Of a stretch of 64,000 nt of DNA, positions 1 to 8,172 are shown one piece after another. Source of the stretch: CAYRGG01 sp964423745 (GTDB lineage: Bacteria > Pseudomonadota > Gammaproteobacteria > Competibacterales > Competibacteraceae); contig CAYRGG010000010.1 of assembly GCA_964423745.1 (NCBI GenBank), forward strand, positions 1 through 64,000. Reading direction: 5' to 3'. The position numbers were made by a program, and so were the translations under genes. Numbering within the stretch: position 1 is the first letter of the stretch; each line of letters begins with the position of its first letter. The notes below the pieces were generated by a model. The model did not search any database, had not been told where the DNA came from, and saw nothing but the letters and a program-made list of their open reading frames with translations.

Positions 1-1291
1 ACTGGGCCGCTTCAGCTTCTAACTCTTTTTTCTGCTCCTGACGGAAAGCGAGATTGGTGAGAGCATCCTCCACTTCTTGAAAGGCATTCAGCACCGTCCG
101 CCGATATTGTTCCTCGGCTTCCTTTGCACTGGCTTCACGAAACTTGATGTTGGTCTCTATAGAGGGATCAAAAATAGGTATATCGATAAATGGACCGATA
201 CCTAGAGTCCAGGTGTTTAGCAAATTAGAAAAGGCTGAGCTGGCGCCTCCACCACTACCTGTCAATCGAATGGAAGGCAAACGGGCTAAACGCGCTTCTC
301 CGATCAGATTATGGGCAGCCAAAACACGATATTCCGCCGCAATGAGGTCAGGACGCCGGGAAATGAGATCGGAGGGAAGTCCTATAGGTACGTTGAGCAA
401 TTGAACAGCTTCACGCAGCTGGGCAACGGGGACTTTAAAATCACCAGCCGGTTGACCCAGTAGCGTGGCAAGGGAATTTTCTGCTAAAACCCGCAGTCGT
501 TGGAGTTCTAATAATTGATTTTGCAGGCGATTTATTTCAGCTTTTTGGCTTAGCACTGCGGTGGTGGCAACAATGCCGTCCTCACGCAAGCTCTCATAAA
601 TACCTAGGATTCGTTTATTGGTGACCAAGGCTTGTTGTTGCTGAGCGGCCTGTTCATCCAGTAAGCGAATTTGAAAATAGGTGTCCGCCACGGTGGAAAT
701 GACTTCCAAGTAAGCGGCCCGCCAATCCGCTTCTGTCGCCCGATAATTTGCCTCGGCGGCGTCGGCGGCTTTGCGTAATTTTCCCCAAATATCGATCTCC
801 CAGTTTAACTGTGCGGAAGCGCCGTATTGACGATCACTGGTTTGTTGTAGAGAGCCCCGCCGTGAAGGTCCTCGGGAGCGCGTATACTGAGCGCTAGTCC
901 CCGCCGTCAAGGTGGGCAGAAACTGGTCCTCCGCCCCGCCAAACTCGGCAGCCGCCTGATCAATCCGAGCCACCAAGATTCTGAGATCGTAATTCTCTGC
1001 AACGGCTTTTTTCACAAGACTATCGAGATAGGAATCCTGGAAACCGGTCCACCAATCAGGTCGGATCACGTCGGCTGGGGACACTTGCCCGTCAGTGGGT
1101 TGCGACCAGGCTGTTTTGGCAGGCGTATCGGGACGTTCATAGTCAGGACCGGCGAGACTGGCGCAGGCGGTCAACCCCACGGCCAGGGAACCAACGAATA
1201 AAGATCGACCGACCCTAGCTGCTTTGCTTAAGCATTCGGTTTTCACCGCTAAGCCTTTATATAGATTAGACTTTTTTTCATACTTAAACAT
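1..1291 (-). CDS. RND efflux outer-membrane factor lipoprotein (NodT/OprM family), 3' end outside window
   Basis: Outer-membrane channel of a tripartite efflux pump, partner of a periplasmic adaptor and an RND pump. I translated it from the reverse complement; the frame is open to the window edge, giving about 430 codons without a stop. Seen: a long N-terminus ending in a lipobox-like LTAC (Cys43), then the family's typical stretches WWTGFQDSYLD, LNWEIDIWGKLR, GLPSDLISRRPD and AFQEVEDAL. The start at 1291 has an AGAGGA ribosome site 6-7 nt upstream; a GTG 15 codons downstream is an alternative. The adaptor and pump genes are not in the window. The family is certain; the substrate cannot be told. 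Confidence 0.93.
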   Translation of the reverse strand, partial: MFKYEKKSNLYKGLAVKTECLSKAARVGRSLFVGSLAVGLTACASLAGPDYERPDTPAKTAWSQPTDGQVSPADVIRPDWWTGFQDSYLDSLVKKAVAENYDLRILVARIDQAAAEFGGAEDQFLPTLTAGTSAQYTRSRGPSRRGSLQQTSDRQYGASAQLNWEIDIWGKLRKAADAAEANYRATEADWRAAYLEVISTVADTYFQIRLLDEQAAQQQQALVTNKRILGIYESLREDGIVATTAVLSQKAEINRLQNQLLELQRLRVLAENSLATLLGQPAGDFKVPVAQLREAVQLLNVPIGLPSDLISRRPDLIAAEYRVLAAHNLIGEARLARLPSIRLTGSGGGASSAFSNLLNTWTLGIGPFIDIPIFDPSIETNIKFREASAKEAEEQYRRTVLNAFQEVEDALTNLAFRQEQKKELEAEAAQ

Positions 1292-1684
1292 TGTTATCCT
1301 CTGTTTTGTTTAAACCTTAATGCTAAATTTTAGCGATAAAAATCCCCTAGCTCAGTGGTAATCCATTAATCGTGCCAGAACATTTATAAGAGTAATCGGG
1401 AAGTTTACCAAAGTGGAAATAATACTGGCCTAATCAGCAATAATTGTTTGCGTCTGTTACAAGGTGAACCCACAGGACAGCTAAGCATGGGGCGAATTTA
1501 TAAAAGGTGGGTCAGAGTGGTTTCGTTTTTTGGTTCAATTTGAGCTTTTTAAAAAAATCTATTATAGAAACAGCGTTTGCTGCAACATAAAAAAGAAGAA
1601 AATGATACCTATCTTGAGAAAACTAATGACCGCTGTAGCCGTTAAATTAATACTGTGGGGGTTAAGCCACTGTATCAAAAGCTA
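1292..1684. other. Intergenic region, AT-rich, no gene seen
   Basis: About 390 bases between the efflux lipoprotein gene and a small secreted-protein gene, both on the minus strand. It must hold the promoter of the efflux gene. I see one short palindrome (1322-1334) and several A/T runs. A tRNA-like D-loop string at 1348-1360 has no accompanying anticodon or T arm. No credible ORF or RNA gene was found. Confidence 0.6.
1322..1334. promoter_or_regulatory. Short palindrome upstream of efflux gene
   Basis: GCTAAA-T-TTTAGC is a perfect 6-bp inverted repeat with a 1-bp centre, about 30 bp before the start codon of the efflux lipoprotein gene. The position suits a repressor operator, but the sequence is short and AT-rich and could be chance. 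Confidence 0.25.
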
Positions 1685-1996
1685 TTAAAAGGTGCCAAAC
1701 AGACGCAATAAACCACGCCGCGCCTGGTCTTCCCGGACACGCTCCAAAAGTGCTGTGGTGAGGGCTTGTTCCCACATCAATCTTGCCATATTGACATCTA
1801 TATTGTTGTTTTCAATCATCTCACAAAGTCCGCCGCGTAAGGTGGAAAGCTTTAGCAGCAAACCATCATTGGGATACTCATCTATGGCGGTTTGCCACTG
1901 TTGGTTGACCTCTGGATCAGCGCAAGTGTCGACAGGTACGCTGGCGTTGGCAGTGAAAACAAATAACGATAAACCTAACAAAATTAAACATTTCAT
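1685..1996 (-). CDS. Small secreted hypothetical protein ending in -FGTF
   Basis: I do not recognise the family. The 103-residue protein starts with a clear signal peptide (MKCLILLGLSLFVFTANA, cleavage likely before SVP), so it is probably periplasmic. The mature part is helical in character and has two cysteines (in DTCADP and GLCEM) that could form a disulfide. It ends in basic residues followed by LFGTF. The large Ser/Thr kinase at 3727-6993 ends the same way (RKRIFGTF), which may mean a shared sorting, processing or interaction tail. It follows the beta-barrel gene at 2222-3229 on the same strand, but a strong terminator lies between them, so it is probably a separate unit. Confidence 0.6.
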   Translation of the reverse strand: MKCLILLGLSLFVFTANASVPVDTCADPEVNQQWQTAIDEYPNDGLLLKLSTLRGGLCEMIENNNIDVNMARLMWEQALTTALLERVREDQARRGLLRLFGTF

Positions 1997-2135
1997 TATT
2001 TATGTAACCTAGGTTATTAATTGGAAAAATAGGGCTGTTTTGCAGCTAGCCAAGGCTAATTTTTGACCTACATAAAGTATAGTTGCGTAAACAAAAATTT
2101 AATAGATACAGTCTAGTTGCAAGGTTTTAAAGCAA

Positions 2136-2158
2136 AAAATCGGCCATTAGCCGATTTT
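2136..2158 (-). terminator. Rho-independent terminator (bidirectional look)
   Basis: A perfect 9-bp stem (AAAATCGGC / GCCGATTTT) closes a 5-nt loop. Read on the minus strand it is followed by a run of Ts, and it lies about 65 nt after the stop codon of the beta-barrel gene. The A-run on the other side means it could also work for plus-strand transcripts. Confidence 0.8.
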
Positions 2159-2221
2159 CTGTATTGCTGAGACAAGCCGATTTATTTACAGCATGTTGTT
2201 AACACCTAAGAAGCTGTTATC

Positions 2222-3229
2222 TTAGAAGGCATACCCCAAACCCACCTTAAAGGCTAAAGCCGATTCATCCACGTCGGGATTTTCCAAGGGTCCACCTTGA
2301 TTATCGGCGTCGAACTCATATTTGTAGCCGCTGATATTGACCGCATAGGTTAAGTTTTCTATGGGCGTAAAACCGCGCCATCCCACCCCAAAGGTCAAGC
2401 CTACCGTCTCTCCTTCGCTTGCAACAGCAACTTGAGCCTCACTCAAGGGAGTATCCTCAACACCAGGAAACGCGAAGACTGAACTTTGCGATTTTACCTT
2501 TGTTTCACCGTCCAAAAATGCGGCAGCAAAGTTAAAAGACAGGGTTCCTTCTAGAAAACCTGCATTAACTTCTAAGCCATAATTGACCCCAACAAAAGGT
2601 CCATCATACTCGAAATCGAAATCGGCCTCTTGCTCAATGAAACCTTCAAGGGAAAGCCGATCAAAAGGAAGACCACCCACTGTAAACACGGCAGACACAG
2701 GACCTCTTCCTTGAGTCTCAAAGTCAGTTTTTGCCCATTTGTAACCGGCAAAAACCGCCAATTGCTCTGTTAACCCAAAACCTAAGGAAATAGCGTATTC
2801 ATCCCGCTCAAAATCAGCGTTAACAGATGGTTGCGCACCGAGCGAACCTGTAGAAAAAAGTTCTGTCGTTGGAAATTCTTGAAACTGGGAAAAGGTGATG
2901 GTGTCTCCATCGTCGCCTTCAGTGACAGTTGTCAAACCGCTAATATCGAGAAAGAAGCGATCTGCAAATACTGTCAAACCAGCACCTACAAAAGGCAACG
3001 TATCCTTAAAGCGAAATTTTTCCTGTAAAAAGGTAGACCCAACTGCTTCAAGACCAGTAAGCAACGTTCCTGTCATAGCATCCTGTTGATATTCATATTG
3101 CAGGACCCCTGCTTCAACCCGCGGTTGAATGCCGACCTCGACCCCTCTGATGTTTAACGCACTTGCGGTACTCGGCAATAACAAAGCTGTCAAGCACACG
3201 GATGAAACGGACAAAGACGTTTTTTTCAC
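2222..3229 (-). CDS. Outer-membrane beta-barrel protein, function unknown
   Basis: A 335-residue secreted protein with a signal peptide ending near STASA-LNI. The rest alternates short polar turns with strands such as VGVNYGLEV, LTFGVGWRGF and LAFKVGLGYAF, and the protein ends in the C-terminal aromatic (-YAF) typical of BamA substrates. Together these indicate an outer-membrane beta-barrel. I do not recognise a specific family; a porin-like, OmpW-like or structural role is possible. A strong hairpin terminator follows the gene. The upstream region contains palindromes that could regulate it or the divergent kinase gene. Confidence 0.7.
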   Translation of the reverse strand: MKKTSLSVSSVCLTALLLPSTASALNIRGVEVGIQPRVEAGVLQYEYQQDAMTGTLLTGLEAVGSTFLQEKFRFKDTLPFVGAGLTVFADRFFLDISGLTTVTEGDDGDTITFSQFQEFPTTELFSTGSLGAQPSVNADFERDEYAISLGFGLTEQLAVFAGYKWAKTDFETQGRGPVSAVFTVGGLPFDRLSLEGFIEQEADFDFEYDGPFVGVNYGLEVNAGFLEGTLSFNFAAAFLDGETKVKSQSSVFAFPGVEDTPLSEAQVAVASEGETVGLTFGVGWRGFTPIENLTYAVNISGYKYEFDADNQGGPLENPDVDESALAFKVGLGYAF

Positions 3230-3379
3230 GATAGCGCTGCCCCTTTAAGTAATGCGCCTAGTACGTGTTAGCCTGCTACAAGGATCGTTTTTCCATAAAC
3301 ATTTTGATTTTATTTCAATTACTTATAAACATATCCTGTTAGGCTAACGGCCCCAACAAAGCTTAGGAATGCTGGGTTG

Positions 3380-3414
3380 TTTTGTCAATACAAAACGTTG
3401 TGAAATATTCACAA
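3380..3414. promoter_or_regulatory. Two adjacent palindromes, operator-like
   Basis: TTTTGT-CAAT-ACAAAA at 3380-3395 is followed after 2 bp by TTGTGAA-ATA-TTCACAA at 3398-3414. The second contains TGTGA and TCACA half-sites as in CRP/Vfr sites, but with 5 rather than 6 bp between them. It lies about 170 bp upstream of the beta-barrel gene start. Regulation is inferred only from the symmetry. Confidence 0.4.
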
Positions 3415-3496
3415 AACAACATAAGGCCATTCTTCGTATGGTTTGTTTTTTTGGGCTAAAATGTTTTAAATACTCAATAAGAATTTTCTAAGTCGA

Positions 3497-3567
3497 CTTG
3501 ACGACGGCCCTCCAGGCCGTCGACCCTTCTTTCACAAGCAACTGTAAGTCCCAATTTTGCGTAAATC
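3497..3567 (-). mobile_element. Partial copy of MITE-like repeat
   Basis: These 71 bases match the reverse complement of the left two-thirds of the element at 48349-48467 at roughly 80% identity by eye. The match includes the hairpin GACGGCC-N5-GGCCGTC, the block CTTCTTTCAC and one terminal repeat (TGCGTAAATC, one change from TGCGTAAGTC). The other terminus is missing, so this copy is truncated or decayed. Confidence 0.7.
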
Positions 3568-3602
3568 CTATACGAATTATTTGTTTGAACCGTCAGACAG
3601 CC

Positions 3603-3628
3603 TATACCAGTAGCGTGATACTGGTATA
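3603..3628. promoter_or_regulatory. Perfect 10-bp inverted repeat upstream of kinase gene
   Basis: TATACCAGTA and TACTGGTATA are separated by 6 bp. No T-run follows, which argues against an intrinsic terminator. Its place about 100 bp before the kinase start suits an operator or an activator site. Confidence 0.4.
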
Positions 3629-3726
3629 CTTATTGGTAGGCAACAAACCATGTCGCGACTCTATATGGATGCGCTAAGGGCTTTGCAAACGGGTGTATTT
3701 TAGACTGATTAAAATCCCATATCCCT

Positions 3727-6700
3727 ATGCTTGATGAGAAAGAAAAAACTATAACGATTCCCGGCTACGCCATCGAAGACGAGGTCGGTAAAGGCGGTAT
3801 GGCTACCGTTTATCTGGCGATACAGGAATCGTTACGGCGTCGCGTAGCCCTGAAGGTGATGTCACCGGCATTAACCAACGACAAAAACTTTGCCGAGCGG
3901 TTTCTTAAGGAAGGGCAAATAGTAGCTCAATTGGATCATCCGCAAATTGTGACGGTGTTTGATTTTGGCACCCATCACCATCTGTATTACCTCTCCATGG
4001 AATATCTGCCTGGAGGAACGCTGGAACAGAGAATCCGTGAAGGGCTATCCAGCGAACAGGCTGCCCAAATCATCAAGACAATTGCCGAGGCGTTAGGATA
4101 CGCCCATAGTCAAGGGGTTCTTCATCGCGATATCAAACCCCACAACATCTTATTTCGCAGAGATGGTAGACCGGTTTTGACAGACTTCGGTATCGCCCGG
4201 TTTATCGACGACAATGTCCATCTTACGGCCCCGGGACTTACCGTGGGCAGTCCTTCGTATATGAGTCCAGAGCGAGTTTCTGGAAAAAGCATCGATGCGC
4301 GTTCCGATCTCTATAGCATGGGTGTGGTTTTTTACCAGATGCTCACCGGCGAGCTACCCTATCAAGCCGAAAGTCCCATCAGTGTCGCTATCAAACACTG
4401 CTCTGAACCACTTCCCAAATTGCCTACGGAATGCGGAAGGTTCCAATCGATCCTAGATAAGCTATTGGCTAAGGAACCTGAAGACCGTTTTCCTAATGCG
4501 GAAGCCTTTGTAACGGCCTTGGATAACTTTGATAGCCAACAGCATACCATCAATATCTCTCAATCTTTACCCACAAAGCCCCCTAAAAAATCCTTTGTAG
4601 GTGGTTACAAAAAGAGTTTGCTTGCCAGTGGTCTCGTCCTTGCATTAGCTGCAGGCATCTATTTAGCCGTGGATTCACCGTTTTCCTCGAAACACATTTC
4701 CTCAGTCATCGATTTACGGGCACTACCACCCGCAATAGAGGACCGCAATCCTATCGCTGCACGTTATGAGGATTTCGCTATAGAAACCCTTGAAGAAGGC
4801 AACCTACAGCAAAGTCTCGCCTTGATTGATATCGGTCTTGGATCTGTTCCAAAAGACCCACGGCTTGTCGCATTGCGGGAACGTGTGGAGAATTTGCTGA
4901 CAGCCAATGGGCTACTCAAAGAAGCTCAACAGCTTAAACAACAAGGTGATTTAGCACAAAGCCTGAGCAAAATCCAAGAAGGCTTAAGGCTTGCGCCAAA
5001 TTTTCTAGAACTGGTGACATTGCGGGAACAGGTGACAAATCTACAGCTCGCTAAAAACCGGCTTCAAGCAGCGCAACAACTGCAACAACAGGGTGATCTT
5101 GCACAAAGCCTGAGCAAAATCCAAGAAGGCTTAAATGCGGTGCCAGATCACTCGGCATTGGTAAAGTTGGGCGAGAAGGTGCAAACTCAGTTGACTAACC
5201 AAAAGAAAGCCCATGAGTTTCTGCAGCAAGCCCAACAACAGTTTCAGGATCGCGCTTATGAGCAAAGCTTAAATAGCATTGAAAAAGGATTGCAGCATGT
5301 GCTGGATAATGCTGATTTGTTAGCGTTACGAGATGAGGTTAAAGCGCAAATCAAGCTGGAGCAAGAAGTCGACGAACTGGTAGAGCAGGTCCAGAAACTT
5401 GAGCAAAGTGGCGCCCTAGTCGAGGCGCTGGTGATTCTCGACGGAGGACAAAAGCGCATAGCCGATCACCCGAAAATCTTGGCGCTACGTGACCGAGTAG
5501 GCAGCGCCCTCGCCCGTCAGCAGGAAGCAAACGATTTGCTACAACAGGCTCAACAACACTATCAAGACGGCAACTTGCAAGCCAGCCTCGATAGTATTGA
5601 ACAGGGTCTGAAACTCCTTCCCCAACAGACCAATCTGTTAGCCTTGCAAGAGGAAGTACAAAGCCAATGGGAACAACAGCAAGCCAAACTCGCCGAAACC
5701 CAACGCCGCCAACAAGAAGCTGACGACTTGCTGCAACAGGCCAAGAAGCTTTATCAAAATGGCGAACTAGAAAAAACCTTGGTCGCTATTGAAGAAGGCT
5801 TGGAACAAATTTCTGACCACCCCGACTTACGGGCATTACGTGATAAGGTACAAACGACTCTTGCTAGTCAACAGGAAGCTGATGCCCTACTTCAACAAGC
5901 CAAACAAGTTTGGCAAAACGGAGATTTGGATAAAAGTTTAGCGCTTATTGAGGAAGGTTTATTGCTGGTTCCAGAACAATCCGATTTGGTTTCTTTGCGG
6001 GAACAAATAGAACAACAACTTGCCGTGCAAAATGAGGTCGCCGAATTACTCAAAAACTGTCAAAGGTACACTGATTTTAACGCCTTAGATCCTGAACAAA
6101 TGGCTCCCGCTGTCGCGTGCTATCGGACTGTATTAGAACGTCAACCTGATCATCCCGAGGCAGGCCAAGCTATCCAAAAATTGACGGATCACTATATGCG
6201 GTTGACTGAACAAGCCATCACCGAGGGTGCTGAAAAACAAGCAGAAAATTATTTAAATGAGTTCGAAGAACTGGATCTAACCCATGCTCAACTTAGTTCA
6301 TTAAAAGAACGCTTAAAAACCCTCACTGAGGAGTCATTGCAGGCCAATTCTACAAACCAACTGGCAGAACTTTTGCGCGAGTGTGCTGCTCACTTACAGG
6401 CAAATCGTTTGACCACAGGCCAGGGGGGTACTGCCTTAGCCTGTTATACCCAGGTGCTTAGGGAGGATCCAAACAATACCGATGCACAAAACGGCCTGGA
6501 ACAAATCGCTAGCAAATACGCAGGCTGGGCTGCACACGCTTTAAGCCGTAACGACGATTCCCGCGCCCAACGGCATCTGCAACGTCTTGCACAGGTTGAT
6601 CCTCAACATCCCCGTTTAGCCATGCTGCGCAATGAATTGCAAGTCATGCAAGAGACTCGGCAACGTCAAGCCGAAGAAGCCCAACGTCAAGCCGAAGAGG

Positions 6701-6993
6701 CTCAACGGCAACAACAATTACGTCAAGCAGCGGCTCGCCAACAGCGCCAGCGAGTTGATTTGTTGCTATCCCAAGCTCAGCGACGTTATGCAAATGGCGC
6801 CTTTAGAGAAAGTTTAGCGTTGGTTGATCAGGGTTTAGAACTGGCACCAGACCATAACCGCCTACAAACTCTACGCCAAGAAATACAAGCGAAACTGGCG
6901 GAAGCCGCAAAACCTCAACAGCCACCGGAATCCCTCAGCTCAGAAGACGATGAAAACACCCGGCCACGTAAACGTATTTTTGGCACCTTTTAA
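3727..6993 (+). CDS. Membrane Ser/Thr protein kinase with TPR-like repeat region
   Basis: A bacterial Hanks-type kinase (PknB-like) of 1088 residues. The N-terminal kinase domain (about residues 14-275) has the glycine loop GKGGMATVY, the ATP lysine in VALK (K43), HRDIKPHN (133-140), DFG (153-155) and a SPSYMSPE activation segment. All catalytic residues are present, so it should be active. One membrane segment follows near residues 298-318 (LLASGLVLALAAGIYL). Eight consecutive degenerate repeats follow, of the form QSL-x-x-I-EGL-x-x-x-P, plus a ninth near the C-terminus, separated by Gln/Arg-rich helical stretches. The layout puts the repeats in the periplasm as a sensor or scaffold. It ends RKRIFGTF, resembling the end of the small secreted protein at 1685-1996. 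It stands alone; the LPS genes start 130 bp downstream. Confidence 0.9.
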   Translation: MLDEKEKTITIPGYAIEDEVGKGGMATVYLAIQESLRRRVALKVMSPALTNDKNFAERFLKEGQIVAQLDHPQIVTVFDFGTHHHLYYLSMEYLPGGTLEQRIREGLSSEQAAQIIKTIAEALGYAHSQGVLHRDIKPHNILFRRDGRPVLTDFGIARFIDDNVHLTAPGLTVGSPSYMSPERVSGKSIDARSDLYSMGVVFYQMLTGELPYQAESPISVAIKHCSEPLPKLPTECGRFQSILDKLLAKEPEDRFPNAEAFVTALDNFDSQQHTINISQSLPTKPPKKSFVGGYKKSLLASGLVLALAAGIYLAVDSPFSSKHISSVIDLRALPPAIEDRNPIAARYEDFAIETLEEGNLQQSLALIDIGLGSVPKDPRLVALRERVENLLTANGLLKEAQQLKQQGDLAQSLSKIQEGLRLAPNFLELVTLREQVTNLQLAKNRLQAAQQLQQQGDLAQSLSKIQEGLNAVPDHSALVKLGEKVQTQLTNQKKAHEFLQQAQQQFQDRAYEQSLNSIEKGLQHVLDNADLLALRDEVKAQIKLEQEVDELVEQVQKLEQSGALVEALVILDGGQKRIADHPKILALRDRVGSALARQQEANDLLQQAQQHYQDGNLQASLDSIEQGLKLLPQQTNLLALQEEVQSQWEQQQAKLAETQRRQQEADDLLQQAKKLYQNGELEKTLVAIEEGLEQISDHPDLRALRDKVQTTLASQQEADALLQQAKQVWQNGDLDKSLALIEEGLLLVPEQSDLVSLREQIEQQLAVQNEVAELLKNCQRYTDFNALDPEQMAPAVACYRTVLERQPDHPEAGQAIQKLTDHYMRLTEQAITEGAEKQAENYLNEFEELDLTHAQLSSLKERLKTLTEESLQANSTNQLAELLRECAAHLQANRLTTGQGGTALACYTQVLREDPNNTDAQNGLEQIASKYAGWAAHALSRNDDSRAQRHLQRLAQVDPQHPRLAMLRNELQVMQETRQRQAEEAQRQAEEAQRQQQLRQAAARQQRQRVDLLLSQAQRRYANGAFRESLALVDQGLELAPDHNRLQTLRQEIQAKLAEAAKPQQPPESLSSEDDENTRPRKRIFGTF
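4780..6020 (+). repeat. Degenerate tandem repeats inside kinase gene (about 49-residue unit)
   Basis: Eight units carry the core pattern [Q/K/A/E]-[ST/A]-L-x-x-I-x-x-GL followed by P and L-x-x-LR-[ED]. Two neighbouring units share an almost identical 35-nt block (CAAAGCCTGAGCAAAATCC and flanks near 4956 and 5103, 147 bp apart), pointing to recent duplication. A ninth unit lies near 6790-6890. Confidence 0.75.
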
Positions 6994-7122
6994 AGCAAAA
7001 CCATCGCACCCCAATTAACCCCACGACAGTCTTTACATTACAATACTCGCCTTTGATGACCTCAATCAGAATCCCCTATATAGTCTGTTATCAACTTCCT
7101 TAGGGAGCCCCAACCTATAGGT

Positions 7123-8172
7123 ATGGCTTGGAAAACCGCTCCCGCAAATGATTCTAGGGGCCTTAGCAAACGTATTTTAGTCATAGGTCCCGCCTGGGTG
7201 GGGGATATGGTGATGGCGCAGAGTTTGTTAATAACTCTTAAAAAACACCATCCTCAGGTCTCAATCGATGTGGCAGCGCCGGCCTGGAGCGAAGCGCTGC
7301 TACAGCGGATGCCTGAAGTCAATCGGGCTATTTCGCTACCACTAAACCATGGGCAATTAGGTTTAGGCCAACGCTATCGTCTAGGGAAAAGCCTGCAACC
7401 TAGTAACTATCAACAAGCTATCGTGTTACCCAACTCCTTTAAATCCGCGCTACTGCCTTTTTGGGCGAAAATCTCCAGACGCACTGGTTTTCTCGGCGAA
7501 TGCCGTTGGGGTTTGCTAAACGACTTACGCATTTTAGATAAAACCCGCTTGACGATGACCGTACAACGCTTTGTGGCCCTAGGTTTACAACGGGATACTG
7601 TTTTACCGCCCCCCATCCCATGCCCTACCCTGCGCGTTCAACCTGATCAGATAACCACAGCTTTACAGCGCCATGGCCTAGAACGGCCCCGCAAACCTTT
7701 ACTCGGTCTTTGCCCTGGCGCAGAGTATGGCCCTGCCAAATGTTGGCCGGCGGATTACTTTTTGCAAATTGCTAGGACGTTGAGTAGTGCTGGTTGGAGT
7801 GTGTGGATTTTTGGTTCGCAAAAGGACGCCCCCGTGGGTCGCTGGATTGCGTCTCGCAGCAACAGCGTGGATCTCACCGGAAAAACCACCCTTGCTGAAG
7901 CGGTGGATTTGCTCTCCCTCACCGATGGCGTGGTCAGTAATGATTCTGGACTCATGCATATCGCTGCTGCCCTCAACCGCCATCTGGTGGCTATCTATGG
8001 TTCTTCCGACCCAACCTTCACGCCGCCATTGAATCCCAGAGCAACTAGCTTATCTTTACAGCTGTCTTGCAGCCCTTGTTTTCAGCGGCACTGTCCTCTC
8101 ACCCATTTGCGATGCTTGCGGGATCTCATGCCTGAACAGGTGCTTGATGTCATCAAGCAATGGAATTTATGA
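7123..8172 (+). CDS. waaF: LPS heptosyltransferase II
   Basis: Transfers the second L-glycero-D-manno-heptose from ADP-heptose onto the LPS inner core, at the cytoplasmic face of the inner membrane. The 349-residue protein has the GT9 fold signs: N-terminal ILVIGPAWVGDMVMAQSL, a central LGLCPGAEYGPAKCWP, and VSNDSGLMHIAAAL for nucleotide-sugar binding, plus the CxPCFQRHCPL segment typical of WaaF. About 15 extra residues precede the conserved start. An AGGGAG lies about 15 nt upstream of the chosen ATG, so the exact start is uncertain. It is the first gene of the waaF-waaC-waaG-waaP cluster; waaC overlaps its stop codon. Confidence 0.92.
   Translation: MAWKTAPANDSRGLSKRILVIGPAWVGDMVMAQSLLITLKKHHPQVSIDVAAPAWSEALLQRMPEVNRAISLPLNHGQLGLGQRYRLGKSLQPSNYQQAIVLPNSFKSALLPFWAKISRRTGFLGECRWGLLNDLRILDKTRLTMTVQRFVALGLQRDTVLPPPIPCPTLRVQPDQITTALQRHGLERPRKPLLGLCPGAEYGPAKCWPADYFLQIARTLSSAGWSVWIFGSQKDAPVGRWIASRSNSVDLTGKTTLAEAVDLLSLTDGVVSNDSGLMHIAAALNRHLVAIYGSSDPTFTPPLNPRATSLSLQLSCSPCFQRHCPLTHLRCLRDLMPEQVLDVIKQWNL

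Larger units (their letters stand above)
3230..3726. other. Intergenic region between divergent beta-barrel and kinase genes
   Basis: About 500 bases serving two divergent genes. It holds two neighbouring palindromes (3380-3395 and 3398-3414), a partial copy of a MITE-like repeat (3497-3567), and a perfect 10-bp inverted repeat (3603-3628) about 100 bp before the kinase start. No ORF of note was seen. Confidence 0.6.

Noticed and set aside
144..404. 86-codon plus-strand frame near the left edge
   Set aside because: Lies antisense inside the efflux lipoprotein gene, whose protein is clearly recognisable.
1348..1360. TAGCTCAGTGGTA, like a tRNA D-loop
   Set aside because: No acceptor stem pairing, anticodon arm or T-loop (GGTTCGA-type) follows within tRNA distance.
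3399..3413. CRP binding site
   Set aside because: Half-sites TGTGA and TCACA are present but 5 bp apart, not 6; kept only as a palindrome.
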